From assembly GCA_016744695.1 (NCBI GenBank), contig JADGDV010000012.1, positions 1-64,000 on the forward strand: a DNA stretch of 64,000 nt, written 5' to 3'. The position numbers and the translations under genes were made by a program. The notes below the pieces were generated by a model that saw only the letters and a list, made by a program, of their open reading frames with translations, did not search any database and was not told the DNA's origin. The DNA is from Hahellaceae bacterium (GTDB lineage: Bacteria; Pseudomonadota; Gammaproteobacteria; Pseudomonadales; Oleiphilaceae). Each line of letters opens with the position of its first letter. Position 1 is the stretch's first letter. Positions 37,450 through 46,244 of the stretch are shown in pieces.

Positions 37450-38886
37450 ATGACTAAATTACGCCAACTTCACGAGCACCTACAGAACAGCAATACCTAT
37501 CAACAATGGTTAGCAACAGCCATTGAAATAGACAAGCTCACAGGCATGGATGAATGGCGTGAGACGAATCAATCCAATGACTATCCCTATCAGTTACTTG
37601 AACAACACACTTATAAACTTCAACGCTTAATTGACAGCAAAAATTACGCTGAGCTGATTCCCTTCGTTAAAGAAAGTCTTTACCGAACTCTTGGAGAGCT
37701 AGACAACACACGGCTTTACCAGCAAGCGATCAGTGGCACTAAAGCGCTCATAGCCCGTTACCTTGAACTTATCGTGCTCGCACTAAACACCTTATGTGAT
37801 AACCCCTTACCTGGCATTACGACTCAAGATAAGTTGGCCATACTAACCCAATCCGAAAAGAATTTTGGCAGGCCTGCACTTATGCTAAGCGGAGGAGGGA
37901 CGTTTGGTATTTACCATTTAGGGGTTGTTAGTACCCTGTTAGATGAAAAGTTACTACCCAATATCATCTCTGGCACCAGTATGGGTTCAATTACGGCAGG
38001 CATTTTAGCTTGTTATAATGACGATGAAATAAAAGCACAATTAAGCACACCAGAAAAAAGTCATTACAGACCATTAAAACGCCTTCCGCTTGCCTCTTCC
38101 TTAAAACAAAAAGCGTTATTATGCCCTGAGCAACTTTATCAATGCCTTCAGGCTAATATTGGTGACTACACCTTTCAGGAAGCATACGATCGAACCGGTA
38201 GGGAAGTGAGTATCACCGTTTCCCCCGCCCGTGCAGGCCAAAAACCCCGAATACTTAATCACCAAACAGCGCCTAATGTATTAATTGCTCATGCGGCAAA
38301 AGCATCCTGTTCGGTCCCCGGGCTTTTCCCACCTACAGGCTTGAAAGCAAAAACATCTGAGGGAGACATCGTTCCTTATTTAGAGGGTGAACGTTGGTTT
38401 GATGGCTCTTTTGCTACGGACATTCCCAGGCAACGCATTAGCCGCTTACACAATGCAAACTACTTTATTGTGAGCCAAGCTAACCCTCATATAGTGCCTT
38501 TCATATCCCACCGCCAACGAACAGGGCTGCCTGCACTAATAAGAGATCTTGCCGTTACCTCAGCTTATGCTCAGGGCAACGCTTTACTCAAAATAGCCCG
38601 CCGTAGATTGCATAAACAACCCTGGCGCTCATGGCTTAATCACGCATCTTTTATGTTAGATCAGGATTATCTGGGTGACATTAATATTCATCCACAGTTT
38701 CCACCCAGTTGGTATCTCAAGTTTATGAAGAACCCGAATGATAGTGAGCGAGATTATTTGCTAAAGATGGGGGAACGATCAACTTGGCCACAGCTAGCGA
38801 TGATTCGGGATCAAACTCGAGTTAGTAGTACACTACAAGCTTGTATAAAACGACTGTTAAAGGCTCAACACCATGCTAACAATTAA
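37450..38886 (+). CDS. Patatin-like phospholipase with DUF3336-type N-terminus
   Basis: A 478-residue protein. The N-terminal ~135 residues (YQQWLATAIEIDKLTGMDEW onward) look like the helical DUF3336 domain found in front of patatins of the yeast/plant triacylglycerol-lipase type. The patatin domain follows: SGGGTFGIYHLGV (oxyanion loop), SGTSMGSITAG (nucleophile Ser), and the dyad Asp in WFDGSFATDIP. No signal peptide or lipobox is visible, so it is cytoplasmic or membrane-associated. It probably releases fatty acids from phospholipid or neutral lipid. It lies downstream of the desaturase operon on the same strand and may be weakly co-expressed with it. Confidence 0.88.
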   Translation: MTKLRQLHEHLQNSNTYQQWLATAIEIDKLTGMDEWRETNQSNDYPYQLLEQHTYKLQRLIDSKNYAELIPFVKESLYRTLGELDNTRLYQQAISGTKALIARYLELIVLALNTLCDNPLPGITTQDKLAILTQSEKNFGRPALMLSGGGTFGIYHLGVVSTLLDEKLLPNIISGTSMGSITAGILACYNDDEIKAQLSTPEKSHYRPLKRLPLASSLKQKALLCPEQLYQCLQANIGDYTFQEAYDRTGREVSITVSPARAGQKPRILNHQTAPNVLIAHAAKASCSVPGLFPPTGLKAKTSEGDIVPYLEGERWFDGSFATDIPRQRISRLHNANYFIVSQANPHIVPFISHRQRTGLPALIRDLAVTSAYAQGNALLKIARRRLHKQPWRSWLNHASFMLDQDYLGDINIHPQFPPSWYLKFMKNPNDSERDYLLKMGERSTWPQLAMIRDQTRVSSTLQACIKRLLKAQHHANN

Positions 38887-38912
38887 TATTCATAAACGTG
38901 ATATTTATAGCA

Positions 38913-39611
38913 CTAATACTCAAATTTTATATGCGCATCCTCCCCTTCTAATAATTCCATGAGCACCTTATTCGCCTCTTTCCAATTAAAATCAGGGTAT
39001 TTTAGTTGGGATGCACTCACCTTTTCTTGATAAGCCTGCTTTAGTTTCAGTTCAATACTATGGGTATGAGAAAGAGGCTCTTGATAGAACTGTCGCATTT
39101 TTTCTTCGATAGATGCCTTGTCTTCAATGGTGTCAGGTAATGCAGCTATCAATGCATCAGTAATTTTTTGGCTGATTTTAACTTCGTAATTACCTTGTCC
39201 TTCTTGCTGGATATACACAATGGCGTCTGCCCAGTCTGCTAACTTGGCTATTTCTTTTAGTGGTGTGTTTTCTAATTTTTTATCGAGCTTACGTAAGGGC
39301 GGGTGGATCTCATAATCAAACTGCTTAAATACGTCAGCCTTATCGCCGAGCATGGCTTCTAATTTTCGCTTGCTTACGGAAGGCAAATCTCCGCCTAAAA
39401 GCTCTGGTAAATCATGATTCAAGCAATAGTCCATTAATAGAATTTGCTTCTCAGGAGTATAGTAATCAGCGCTTAAAATACGTCGGGCTAAGGCCCTTGC
39501 AATCATCGTCACCATATAATGATGTTCAGCTAGATATTGAGGGCGGCCATGTTTAACACTATTCCAGCGAACCACATGCCCACTACGTACAATATCTCTC
39601 AAACTTAGCAT
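38913..39611 (-). CDS. HD-domain phosphohydrolase, YfbR-like
   Basis: About 232 residues from the ATG at 39611, which has GGGGTAAGGTA as its ribosome-binding site; the frame extends to 39677, but the extra 22 residues look untranslated. The opening MLSLRDIVRSGHVVRWNSV closely follows YfbR-type 5'-deoxynucleotidases. The HD metal site appears as AEHHYMV, CLNHDLPELLGGD and KLADWADAIVY. Known relatives dephosphorylate deoxynucleoside monophosphates. The protein is slightly longer than E. coli YfbR (199 aa), so another phosphorylated substrate is possible. It is divergent from the molybdopterin enzyme gene. Confidence 0.85.
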   Translation of the reverse strand: MLSLRDIVRSGHVVRWNSVKHGRPQYLAEHHYMVTMIARALARRILSADYYTPEKQILLMDYCLNHDLPELLGGDLPSVSKRKLEAMLGDKADVFKQFDYEIHPPLRKLDKKLENTPLKEIAKLADWADAIVYIQQEGQGNYEVKISQKITDALIAALPDTIEDKASIEEKMRQFYQEPLSHTHSIELKLKQAYQEKVSASQLKYPDFNWKEANKVLMELLEGEDAHIKFEY

Positions 39612-39708
39612 TACCTTACCCCTTTCATAAATCAAAATTAGTACATACACTCTAATGTAGAAATCAGCCGCATTCAAACAATTAAGGTCAACCCAAAGGG
39701 GTATCGCG

Positions 39709-41994
39709 ATGAATAATAAGGATATAAAAACTCACTACCGCACGTGCAACCTTTGTGAAGCCATGTGCGGTATTGAGATTAAGCATCAGGATGATGAAAT
39801 ACTCTCGATAAAAGGCGACAAACAAGACGCTTTAAGTCAGGGTCATATCTGCCCTAAAGCCGTTGCACTCAAAGACCTTCATCTTGATAAAGACCGTCTT
39901 AAACACCCGATGCTCAAAACAGACAATGGCTGGGAGCGCATTAGCTGGCAGAAAGCATTTGGGCTTTTCTCGAAAAAGGTTAAATCTACCCAGCAACAAT
40001 ATGGTCGTGATTCAGTGGGTGTTTATCTGGGCAACCCAACCGTTCATAACCATGGCACCTTATTAACCGTGTTGCCTTTTCTAAAGGCATTACGCAGCAA
40101 AAAGCGCTTTTCGGCCACGTCAAATGATCAATTACCTCATATGCTGGCCAACCTTAAGTTGTTTGGGCATCAGGGGCTTTTTCCTATTCCAGACATTGAC
40201 CATACCGACCTATTTATTTGCCTTGGAAGTAATCCTTTAGCCTCTAACGGTAGTTTAATGTCTGCCCCAGGCATACAAAAACGCCTTAAAGCAATCCAAG
40301 ATCGTAATGGTAAAGTGGTCATTATTGATCCAAGAAAAACCGAAACGGCTCACATTGCTGATGAACACTTATTTATAACGCCAGGTACTGACTGCCTACT
40401 GCTACTGGCTATGTTGAATTCACTATTTACTGAAAACCTGATCGATATAGGTAGATTAGATAGCTATTGCGATGACCTTTCACTGATTAAACAAGCCTGT
40501 AAAAACTTTACTCCAGAAAGTGTGAGTGAACAGACAGGCATTTCAGCTAAACATATTCGAACACTAGCCCATGACTTAGCCACCACCCCTCGTGCCGTTT
40601 TATTCGGCCGAATGGGGACCTCCACACAAGAGTTTGGTGGCGTGAACACTTGGCTGATTTACCTCCTAAATATCCTAACAGGGCACCTAGATCAGCGTGG
40701 GGGGATGATGTTCACTAAACCCGCAGCCGATATGGTTGAAGTGGGCGCACTCGCTGGCCAAAAGGGACATTTTAATCGTTATACAAGTCGGGTTAGGGGG
40801 CTGCCTGAGTTTTCAGGCGAACTGCCTGCGAGCACCTTAGCCGAAGAAATACTCACGCCGGGTGAAGGACAAATCAGAACCATGATCACCCTTGCGGGCA
40901 ACCCTGTGCTATCAAGCCCTAACGGACGAAAGCTAGAAGAAGCACTTGAAAGCCTCGATTTTATGGTATCAATTGATTTCTTCATCAATGAAACAACATC
41001 CCATGCAGACCTGATTCTTCCACCCACAGGGCCATTGGAGCATAGTCATTTCGACATAGCGTTCAACATGATTAGCGTTCGTAATACCGCTAAATACTCA
41101 GATGCACTGTTCCAACCTGAACCGGACACTCGCCATGACTGGCAGATTTTAATGGAAATGACCCGCAGGCTTGAAGGTCGCAATTGGCGCAGTAAAATTG
41201 AGGCAGAAACTAAATACCAAGTGATGAGCAAACTAGGCGCCGATGGCCTGCTAGATATTTTTTTACGTTCAGGCCCTTATGGTACGCCTTTACCGGCGAC
41301 TGAGCGTATAGGTTCATTCCTGTCTGATATCAGTCAAGATTTACTAAAACCCCGTCACCCTATAAGAAGGCTACTTGCCATGGGGCCTTACGGGTCAAGC
41401 AATCGCTCATTACAAAAAGACCTCAATCTAAGTTCACTAGCCTGCTACCCTCATGGTATAGATCTTGGGCCTTTACAGCCGTGCTTCCCTGAACGTATTT
41501 ATCATAAGGATCAACGTATTCCTCTAGCGCCCGCATGCTTTCTTGATGACCTTAAACGTGTGCATAAGGTGTTTGATAAGCCCTCTTCAAATCATCCGAT
41601 GAGGCTCATTGGTCGACGTCATGTACGCTGCAATAATTCTTGGCTACACAACAGCCAACGACTCATAAAAGGGAGTGATCGCTGTACCCTGATTATCCAC
41701 TCAAAAGATGCATCCAATTTAGCACTAAAAGAAGGGGGCATAGCGAAGGTCACATCCAATGTAGGTAGTATTGATATTCCGGTCGAAATATCAGATGACA
41801 TAATGCAAGGTGTGGTCAGTATTCCTCACGGCTGGGGGCATCACCGAAAAGGGTCTCAACTATCTGTAGCGGAAACCAAACCGGGGGTTAGCCTGAATGA
41901 TATTACTGATGACCAGCATGTAGATCTATTATCGGGAACATCGGTATTGAATGGCGTACCCGTTACGGTTAAAGCACTGCAGCCTTATAGCTAA
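39709..41994 (+). CDS. Cytoplasmic molybdopterin (bis-MGD) oxidoreductase, formate-dehydrogenase-like
   Basis: A 761-residue enzyme of the DMSO-reductase superfamily. The N-terminal 4Fe-4S site is C13-X2-C16-X3-C20-X27-C48, followed by QGHICPKAVAL. Cofactor-binding elements include CLGSNPLASNG and IDPRKTETAHIAD, TLAGNPVLSSPNG, the aspartate/histidine block HADLILPPTGPLEHSHFD, and a C-terminal MopB-binding domain ending with SIPHGWGHHRKG. No Tat signal is present, so it is cytoplasmic. I see no Cys or in-frame TGA (Sec) at the expected metal-ligand region. No electron-transfer subunit or chaperone gene is adjacent. Substrate unknown; it resembles orphan BisC/FDH-like proteins. Confidence 0.88.
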   Translation: MNNKDIKTHYRTCNLCEAMCGIEIKHQDDEILSIKGDKQDALSQGHICPKAVALKDLHLDKDRLKHPMLKTDNGWERISWQKAFGLFSKKVKSTQQQYGRDSVGVYLGNPTVHNHGTLLTVLPFLKALRSKKRFSATSNDQLPHMLANLKLFGHQGLFPIPDIDHTDLFICLGSNPLASNGSLMSAPGIQKRLKAIQDRNGKVVIIDPRKTETAHIADEHLFITPGTDCLLLLAMLNSLFTENLIDIGRLDSYCDDLSLIKQACKNFTPESVSEQTGISAKHIRTLAHDLATTPRAVLFGRMGTSTQEFGGVNTWLIYLLNILTGHLDQRGGMMFTKPAADMVEVGALAGQKGHFNRYTSRVRGLPEFSGELPASTLAEEILTPGEGQIRTMITLAGNPVLSSPNGRKLEEALESLDFMVSIDFFINETTSHADLILPPTGPLEHSHFDIAFNMISVRNTAKYSDALFQPEPDTRHDWQILMEMTRRLEGRNWRSKIEAETKYQVMSKLGADGLLDIFLRSGPYGTPLPATERIGSFLSDISQDLLKPRHPIRRLLAMGPYGSSNRSLQKDLNLSSLACYPHGIDLGPLQPCFPERIYHKDQRIPLAPACFLDDLKRVHKVFDKPSSNHPMRLIGRRHVRCNNSWLHNSQRLIKGSDRCTLIIHSKDASNLALKEGGIAKVTSNVGSIDIPVEISDDIMQGVVSIPHGWGHHRKGSQLSVAETKPGVSLNDITDDQHVDLLSGTSVLNGVPVTVKALQPYS

Positions 41995-42054
41995 AGGTCC
42001 CGAACAGTTAGACCAAAGAGGCGACCCTAATAGTGATGGAGGGAAATAGGAAAA

Positions 42055-42083
42055 GCCATATTATGCGTATGTCACAATATGGC
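42055..42083 (-). terminator. Terminator of the lipoprotein/VOC operon
   Basis: GCCATATT (42055-42062) and AATATGGC (42076-42083) form a perfect 8-bp stem. On the minus strand the stem is followed by CTTTTCC. It lies in the gap between two convergent genes and may serve both. Confidence 0.5.
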
Positions 42084-42124
42084 AATTCTATTAAACTACT
42101 GAGTGCTAATAGCTCACAACCGCT

Positions 42125-42388
42125 TTAACGTCTTGAAGGGCGTGGCCTTGCAGGGACCGGTCTGTTAACAGGAGGGCGAACATTTGGTCTTTCTGGCCTA
42201 GGGGGTGGCACCACAATAATATCAGGGCTGTTATGCCAGTGATTATTGTACATAGGGTCGTTCCAACCAGGCCCGTAATACGATGAAGAGTGCACTGAGC
42301 CACCAGTCCCAGAGCTTGCACAAGCAGTTAGTAATACACCTGAAAAAATCAGGGATGCGGTTCCTAAAAATATTTTACATGTCCTCAT
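42125..42388 (-). CDS. Small Pro/Arg-rich lipoprotein
   Basis: An 87-residue protein with a lipoprotein signal (lipobox LLTAC). A Ser/Gly/Tyr-rich segment with an HW-H cluster follows, then a C-terminal tail of repeated Pro-Arg (PPPRPERPNVRPPVNRPVPA). No known domain. The basic, extended tail could bind peptidoglycan, LPS phosphates or nucleic acid, but this is speculation. It starts 2 bp after the VOC gene on the same strand, so the two are probably co-transcribed. Confidence 0.75.
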   Translation of the reverse strand: MRTCKIFLGTASLIFSGVLLTACASSGTGGSVHSSSYYGPGWNDPMYNNHWHNSPDIIVVPPPRPERPNVRPPVNRPVPARPRPSRR

Positions 42389-42390
42389 AG

Positions 42391-43284
42391 TTATTTCTCC
42401 ACCTGAGCGATGCCTGACTTTTTAATCAAGCCAATAATAGCCCCATTAGAGTCCGCAATGATGGCTAACTGGCCATCAAAAACCTCCTTGCGAGGGGCGT
42501 ATATAATACTGCCCCCCATATCTTTAGCCTTGCGCAGGGTATCATCTATACTGTCCACACTAACAAAGCCAACCCAGCGATCTTGTTGAGGTAACGATTT
42601 TGGTAATGGCACGATTCCCGCTCGGGCAATGTTATCCTGCAACAGAATAAAGTCATTTTCCCGCTCAGTTTGAGATAACTCCTGAGTCTCGTAGCCAACT
42701 ACCTTAGAATAAAAATCCATGGCTGCATTTGGATTTACACTAAAGAGCTGAGCCCAGCGCCATTCTCCATATACGGCATCTTCATCTTTAGGATCGCCGC
42801 TATCCGAATTTAAAAGACCTACAATAGCTCCTTGAGGATCAACAATAATGGCATGAGTTCCACGTTGCCCGAATTGTCTTGGCTCCAGTGATATTTTTGC
42901 CCCTAGATTCTCGGCTGCATTCACGGCCTTTTGGACATTCTGTGTCGATATATGACCAACCCATAATGCTTTATCTGTTTCTCCTTTTACTGTAGGTCGA
43001 GAAACAATACCTGCGATTAACTTACCTTCGCTAAGCAAGTGGTAATAGATATCACTGCTATTAGCTGTTTTTGCAGCCTCTGTTCTTTTTACTTCCCAGC
43101 CAAATACTTCTGTATAGAAAGAAATAGAAGCATCCACGTCAGCGCTAAATAAATCTGCCCAAATAAACTTACCTGGTTGACTTTGGCCAGTAGCAGGATC
43201 AGTCAGTGGGGGAAACATTGAATTTGCCGAGAGCGTCCCTGAAAGTAACACGGCATACAAGATTGCTATTGTTTTTAGTTTCAT
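42391..43284 (-). CDS. Exported tandem VOC (glyoxalase-fold) protein
   Basis: A 297-residue protein with an N-terminal signal peptide (LKTIAILYAVLLSGTLSANS) and two vicinal-oxygen-chelate domains. Domain 1 starts at FIWADLFSADVDASISFYTE and ends near IVDPQGAIVGLL. Domain 2 starts at WRWAQLFSVNPNAAMDFYSK and ends near IADSNGAIIGLI. VOC proteins of this two-domain kind are usually cytoplasmic glyoxalases, dioxygenases or resistance proteins; an exported copy is uncommon. Metal ligands are not obvious, so it might bind rather than convert a small molecule. It is followed by a small lipoprotein gene 2 bp away. Confidence 0.83.
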   Translation of the reverse strand: MKLKTIAILYAVLLSGTLSANSMFPPLTDPATGQSQPGKFIWADLFSADVDASISFYTEVFGWEVKRTEAAKTANSSDIYYHLLSEGKLIAGIVSRPTVKGETDKALWVGHISTQNVQKAVNAAENLGAKISLEPRQFGQRGTHAIIVDPQGAIVGLLNSDSGDPKDEDAVYGEWRWAQLFSVNPNAAMDFYSKVVGYETQELSQTERENDFILLQDNIARAGIVPLPKSLPQQDRWVGFVSVDSIDDTLRKAKDMGGSIIYAPRKEVFDGQLAIIADSNGAIIGLIKKSGIAQVEK

Positions 43285-43384
43285 AATGTTCCTTTCTTAA
43301 TTAAGAATTCGTCTATTTGATGTGACCAGTTTCCAAAATAGGCGCTTACATATTCCGCATTGGGCGATTCATAGATGTGCCTCT

Positions 43385-44053
43385 TTAATCAATCCCCAAA
43401 ATCTTATGCATCTGCAAGGTTAAACGCCATTGCGGGTGCTTAAGGCAATATTCCGTGGCTAAACGCATATTGCTTTGTTTAAGCGCATCACGACCTGATA
43501 TAACCGCATGATCTGCCATAGGTGATAAGAAGTAATGACTGGCTTCAATCGCATCAAAACGTTCAGGAAGCGCTAGAGCCTGAGGGTAAACTAACTTTAC
43601 TTCATCACAGCTCGTAACCACTACTTTCGCATCCGCCTTCGGGCTTATGCAGAGCCAGTCTAAGCCTTTGGGTGCAGGGAGTGTACCGTTGCTTTCTACA
43701 CCCACTTCAAAACCCCGTTGATGCATTGCATTAATTAAAGGTTCATCAAGCTGTAATAGCGGCTCGCCTCCGGTAAAAATGACATAGGGTTTTACTTTAT
43801 TGTTACTGCTACGTTCACCTGCCCATCGCTGACTAATGGCATCAGCCAGATCGGCTTCGGTATTAAACTCCCCACCGTTTTGCCCATCGGTACCTATAAA
43901 ATCGGTATCGCAAAAATTACACACGGCATTAGCACGGTCTTTTTCACGACCCGTCCATAAATTACACTTACTGAAACGGCAAAAAACAGAGGCTCTGCCC
44001 GTTTGAGCACCTTCACCTTGTAAGCTATAGAACATTTCTTTTACACGATACAT
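43385..44053 (-). CDS. queE: 7-carboxy-7-deazaguanine synthase
   Basis: A 222-residue radical-SAM enzyme of the queuosine pathway. The opening YRVKEMFYSLQGEGAQTGR is diagnostic of QueE. The cluster-binding cysteines are C30, C45 and C48, that is CX14CX2C, the spaced variant known from Burkholderia QueE, not the canonical CX3CX2C. FTGGEPLLQLD and GVESNGTLPAP support SAM and substrate binding. It converts 6-carboxy-tetrahydropterin to 7-carboxy-7-deazaguanine. It lies 2 bp after queC on the same strand, so the two consecutive steps to preQ0 are co-transcribed. Confidence 0.95.
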   Translation of the reverse strand: MYRVKEMFYSLQGEGAQTGRASVFCRFSKCNLWTGREKDRANAVCNFCDTDFIGTDGQNGGEFNTEADLADAISQRWAGERSSNNKVKPYVIFTGGEPLLQLDEPLINAMHQRGFEVGVESNGTLPAPKGLDWLCISPKADAKVVVTSCDEVKLVYPQALALPERFDAIEASHYFLSPMADHAVISGRDALKQSNMRLATEYCLKHPQWRLTLQMHKILGID

Positions 44054-44055
44054 GG

Positions 44056-44745
44056 TTAGGCCTGCACCTCATAAACCAATGAATCTGAAATACCGTTTTT
44101 AGCAAAGGCTTCTAAGCGCTCTTGGCATGAGCCACACTTACCGCAAGCTCGTTCACGACCATTATAGCAAGTCCAGGTTTTGCCATAGTCTAAACCCATT
44201 GCTAAGCCTTCACGTAAAATATCTATTTTGTTCTGTTGAGAAAACGGGGCAATGACATCTACGGCTTCGTAGTTAGCAATCTGAGAAACGGCATTCATTT
44301 TGTCTATAAATTCAGGGCGGCAATCAGGATAAATGGCATGATCCCCCCCATGGGCTCCGTAATAAACCGCCACAGCATGAAGAGACACCGCATAACCCAC
44401 CGCTAATGAAAGCATGATCATATTGCGGTTAGGCACCACCGTAGACTTCATACTTTCTTCTTCATAATGTCCTTCGGGTATTTCTATATCGTCAGTCAAC
44501 GACGACCCGAGTAACAACTGATTGATAGCGGTTATATCTACAATTTTATGAGGAATAGCCAGCTCGTCACATACCTTTTGGGCATAGTGAAGCTCTTTAG
44601 AGTGACGCTGCCCGTAGTTAAAAGAAAGCGCATACACTTTCTTTCCTTCATTAATGGCTTTATGGAGTAAAGTGAAGGAGTCCATACCTCCAGAAAAGAT
44701 GACAACTACTTTTTCAGGCTGTTTTTCAGAAGTGCTTTCAGACAT
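44056..44745 (-). CDS. queC: 7-cyano-7-deazaguanine (preQ0) synthase
   Basis: A 229-residue N-type ATP pyrophosphatase. The PP-loop SGGMDS is at residues 18-23. A zinc site is formed by Cys193, Cys201, Cys204 and Cys207 (CGKCGSC). Other QueC hallmarks are [13 protein letters not shown] and [16 protein letters not shown]. It converts 7-carboxy-7-deazaguanine, ATP and ammonia to preQ0, the precursor of tRNA queuosine. The gene heads the queC-queE pair. No queuosine riboswitch could be confirmed on its strand. Confidence 0.96.
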   Translation of the reverse strand: MSESTSEKQPEKVVVIFSGGMDSFTLLHKAINEGKKVYALSFNYGQRHSKELHYAQKVCDELAIPHKIVDITAINQLLLGSSLTDDIEIPEGHYEEESMKSTVVPNRNMIMLSLAVGYAVSLHAVAVYYGAHGGDHAIYPDCRPEFIDKMNAVSQIANYEAVDVIAPFSQQNKIDILREGLAMGLDYGKTWTCYNGRERACGKCGSCQERLEAFAKNGISDSLVYEVQA

Positions 44746-44979
44746 GATATTCCAATCAATAAGTTTAAATAATCAATTTAGATGCTAATTGTGAGTATTG
44801 TACGACTGCTTGAGCTCAGGGGGAAGTTTCTTACTCCGACACCCTATAAAAAAGCACAATTTCAAAGGTGACTAGCGCCTCATTTATAAAATAAAGATGA
44901 ACGATTTGCGAGCAAACCTGCTATAACTAAATAATAAGCACCTAAGTTTTATGTCTGTTTTTGTTCAGAGGAAAACCAC

Positions 44980-45636
44980 ATGACACCTGAAGCCTCAACA
45001 CTATCAATGAGTATTACTATCGTCTGTATTCTTGTAGCAAGTGTATCAATACTGGCCAGCTACCGACTGATGAAACCTTTACCTCTTAAAATTTCAGCAA
45101 AATCAACAGCACGTCCTCTCAGTGGTCTTTTACTATTAAGTAGCGCGGTTGCCTGGACTCTTCTGGGAGTCAATGCAGAAAACACGGCGCCTCAAGTCGT
45201 ATCAGTTGAAGAGATTGAATCTCTCCCTACCACCGCCGCAGGGATCCCGTCATCATTTTATGAAGTGTCTCAGCCTGCAGCACCGTTATCTGAAGCCAAA
45301 GCCATAACCGAAGCCGAAGAAATTGCAGAGGAACCCAAGAGCCCTGATTTTCAAAAGCTAAGAAACCATGTGACTAACATGCTATTCACATCTGACGGTT
45401 TTCACGCCAGCGAAAAAGCCGTTATAATTGACTTGTCACAGGATCGTCATAAAGACATGATTAAGTACCTTGCAGATGAGCGCCCAGGTTTGCTGACGAT
45501 TGTTTACCACAAGCAATTATCTACAGGCCCTCAAATGGTGGTATATTTTCCTGAAATTGCAGGTAACCAGCTAATTTATACACCGCTTACAGGGCCTGTA
45601 TCAAAAGCACTACCAGCGGATGTAAGTGCAAACTAA
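44980..45636 (+). CDS. Hypothetical membrane-anchored protein
   Basis: A 218-residue protein with two hydrophobic segments at the N-terminus (about residues 8-28, MSITIVCILVASVSILASY, and 45-64, PLSGLLLLSSAVAWTLLGV). An acidic, Ala/Glu-rich linker (EAKAITEAEEIAEEPKSP) follows, then a C-terminal domain of about 95 residues (FQKLRNHVTNMLFTSDGFHA onward) that is probably alpha/beta. I do not recognise the family. AGAGGAAAA supports the ATG. It is divergent from queC and upstream of an exonuclease-like gene on the same strand, 104 bp away. No function is proposed. Confidence 0.7.
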   Translation: MTPEASTLSMSITIVCILVASVSILASYRLMKPLPLKISAKSTARPLSGLLLLSSAVAWTLLGVNAENTAPQVVSVEEIESLPTTAAGIPSSFYEVSQPAAPLSEAKAITEAEEIAEEPKSPDFQKLRNHVTNMLFTSDGFHASEKAVIIDLSQDRHKDMIKYLADERPGLLTIVYHKQLSTGPQMVVYFPEIAGNQLIYTPLTGPVSKALPADVSAN

Positions 45637-45740
45637 AATAGCGCTAGAGTTACAGGATAACCACACGAGAAGCTTGCAGAATTATCAGCAATAAAGTTAC
45701 TATAAAAACATTAATAACAAGAGTTCAGTACCCATTCTAA

Positions 45741-46238
45741 ATGAATATTTCATCGCAACCTGTCTTCATTGATTTTGAAGCATCTAGCCTTAATTTAATT
45801 GAAAGCTATCCTATTGAAGCGGGCATCTGTCTTCCTGATAACACCACGCACAGCTGGCTTATTAAGCCGCATGTACTCTGGAAAAACTGGTCTGAATCTG
45901 CTGAAAAAATTCACGGTATTAGCCGGGAACAATTACTAGAAGAGGGGCTTGAGATTAGCGAGGTTGCTCACCAGTTAAATACATTAATAACGGGTGATGT
46001 TTTTTGTGACGCATGGACCTTCGATAGCTTCTGGCAACACCGCTTATTTAAAGCGGCTAAAACCAAACCGACGTTCCATCTTGACTCAATATCAACACTA
46101 CTCAATGACGAACAAATTAAGCAATGGCAAGATGTTCGTGAAATGGTTATCAAAGAGAAGGGTATTATTACTCATAGAGCAGCCAACGATGCATTAATTC
46201 TCAATGAAACATGGTTACGCCTTCAACATATTAAATAG
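45741..46238 (+). CDS. Small RNase H-fold 3'-5' exonuclease-like protein
   Basis: A 165-residue protein with DnaQ/DEDD-exonuclease features: FIDFEASSLNL (the D-x-E of Exo I), a DAWTFDSFWQHRLF segment that could provide the Exo II aspartate, and THRAANDALILNETW (Exo III, H-x4-D). The KIHGISREQL block between Exo I and Exo II is typical of DnaQ-like enzymes. It probably degrades single-stranded DNA or RNA 3' ends. It is shorter than RNase T or DnaQ epsilon, with no accessory domain. It ends 6 bp from the convergent response-regulator gene. Confidence 0.78.
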   Translation: MNISSQPVFIDFEASSLNLIESYPIEAGICLPDNTTHSWLIKPHVLWKNWSESAEKIHGISREQLLEEGLEISEVAHQLNTLITGDVFCDAWTFDSFWQHRLFKAAKTKPTFHLDSISTLLNDEQIKQWQDVREMVIKEKGIITHRAANDALILNETWLRLQHIK

Positions 46239-46244
46239 CCCCCC

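Noticed and set aside
44818-44856. A preQ1-I-riboswitch-like string (ACACCCTATAAAAAAGC) near queC
   Set aside because: It lies on the plus strand, pointing away from queC and toward an unrelated hypothetical gene. The pairing loop is too long, and the second pseudoknot stem is only two pairs.
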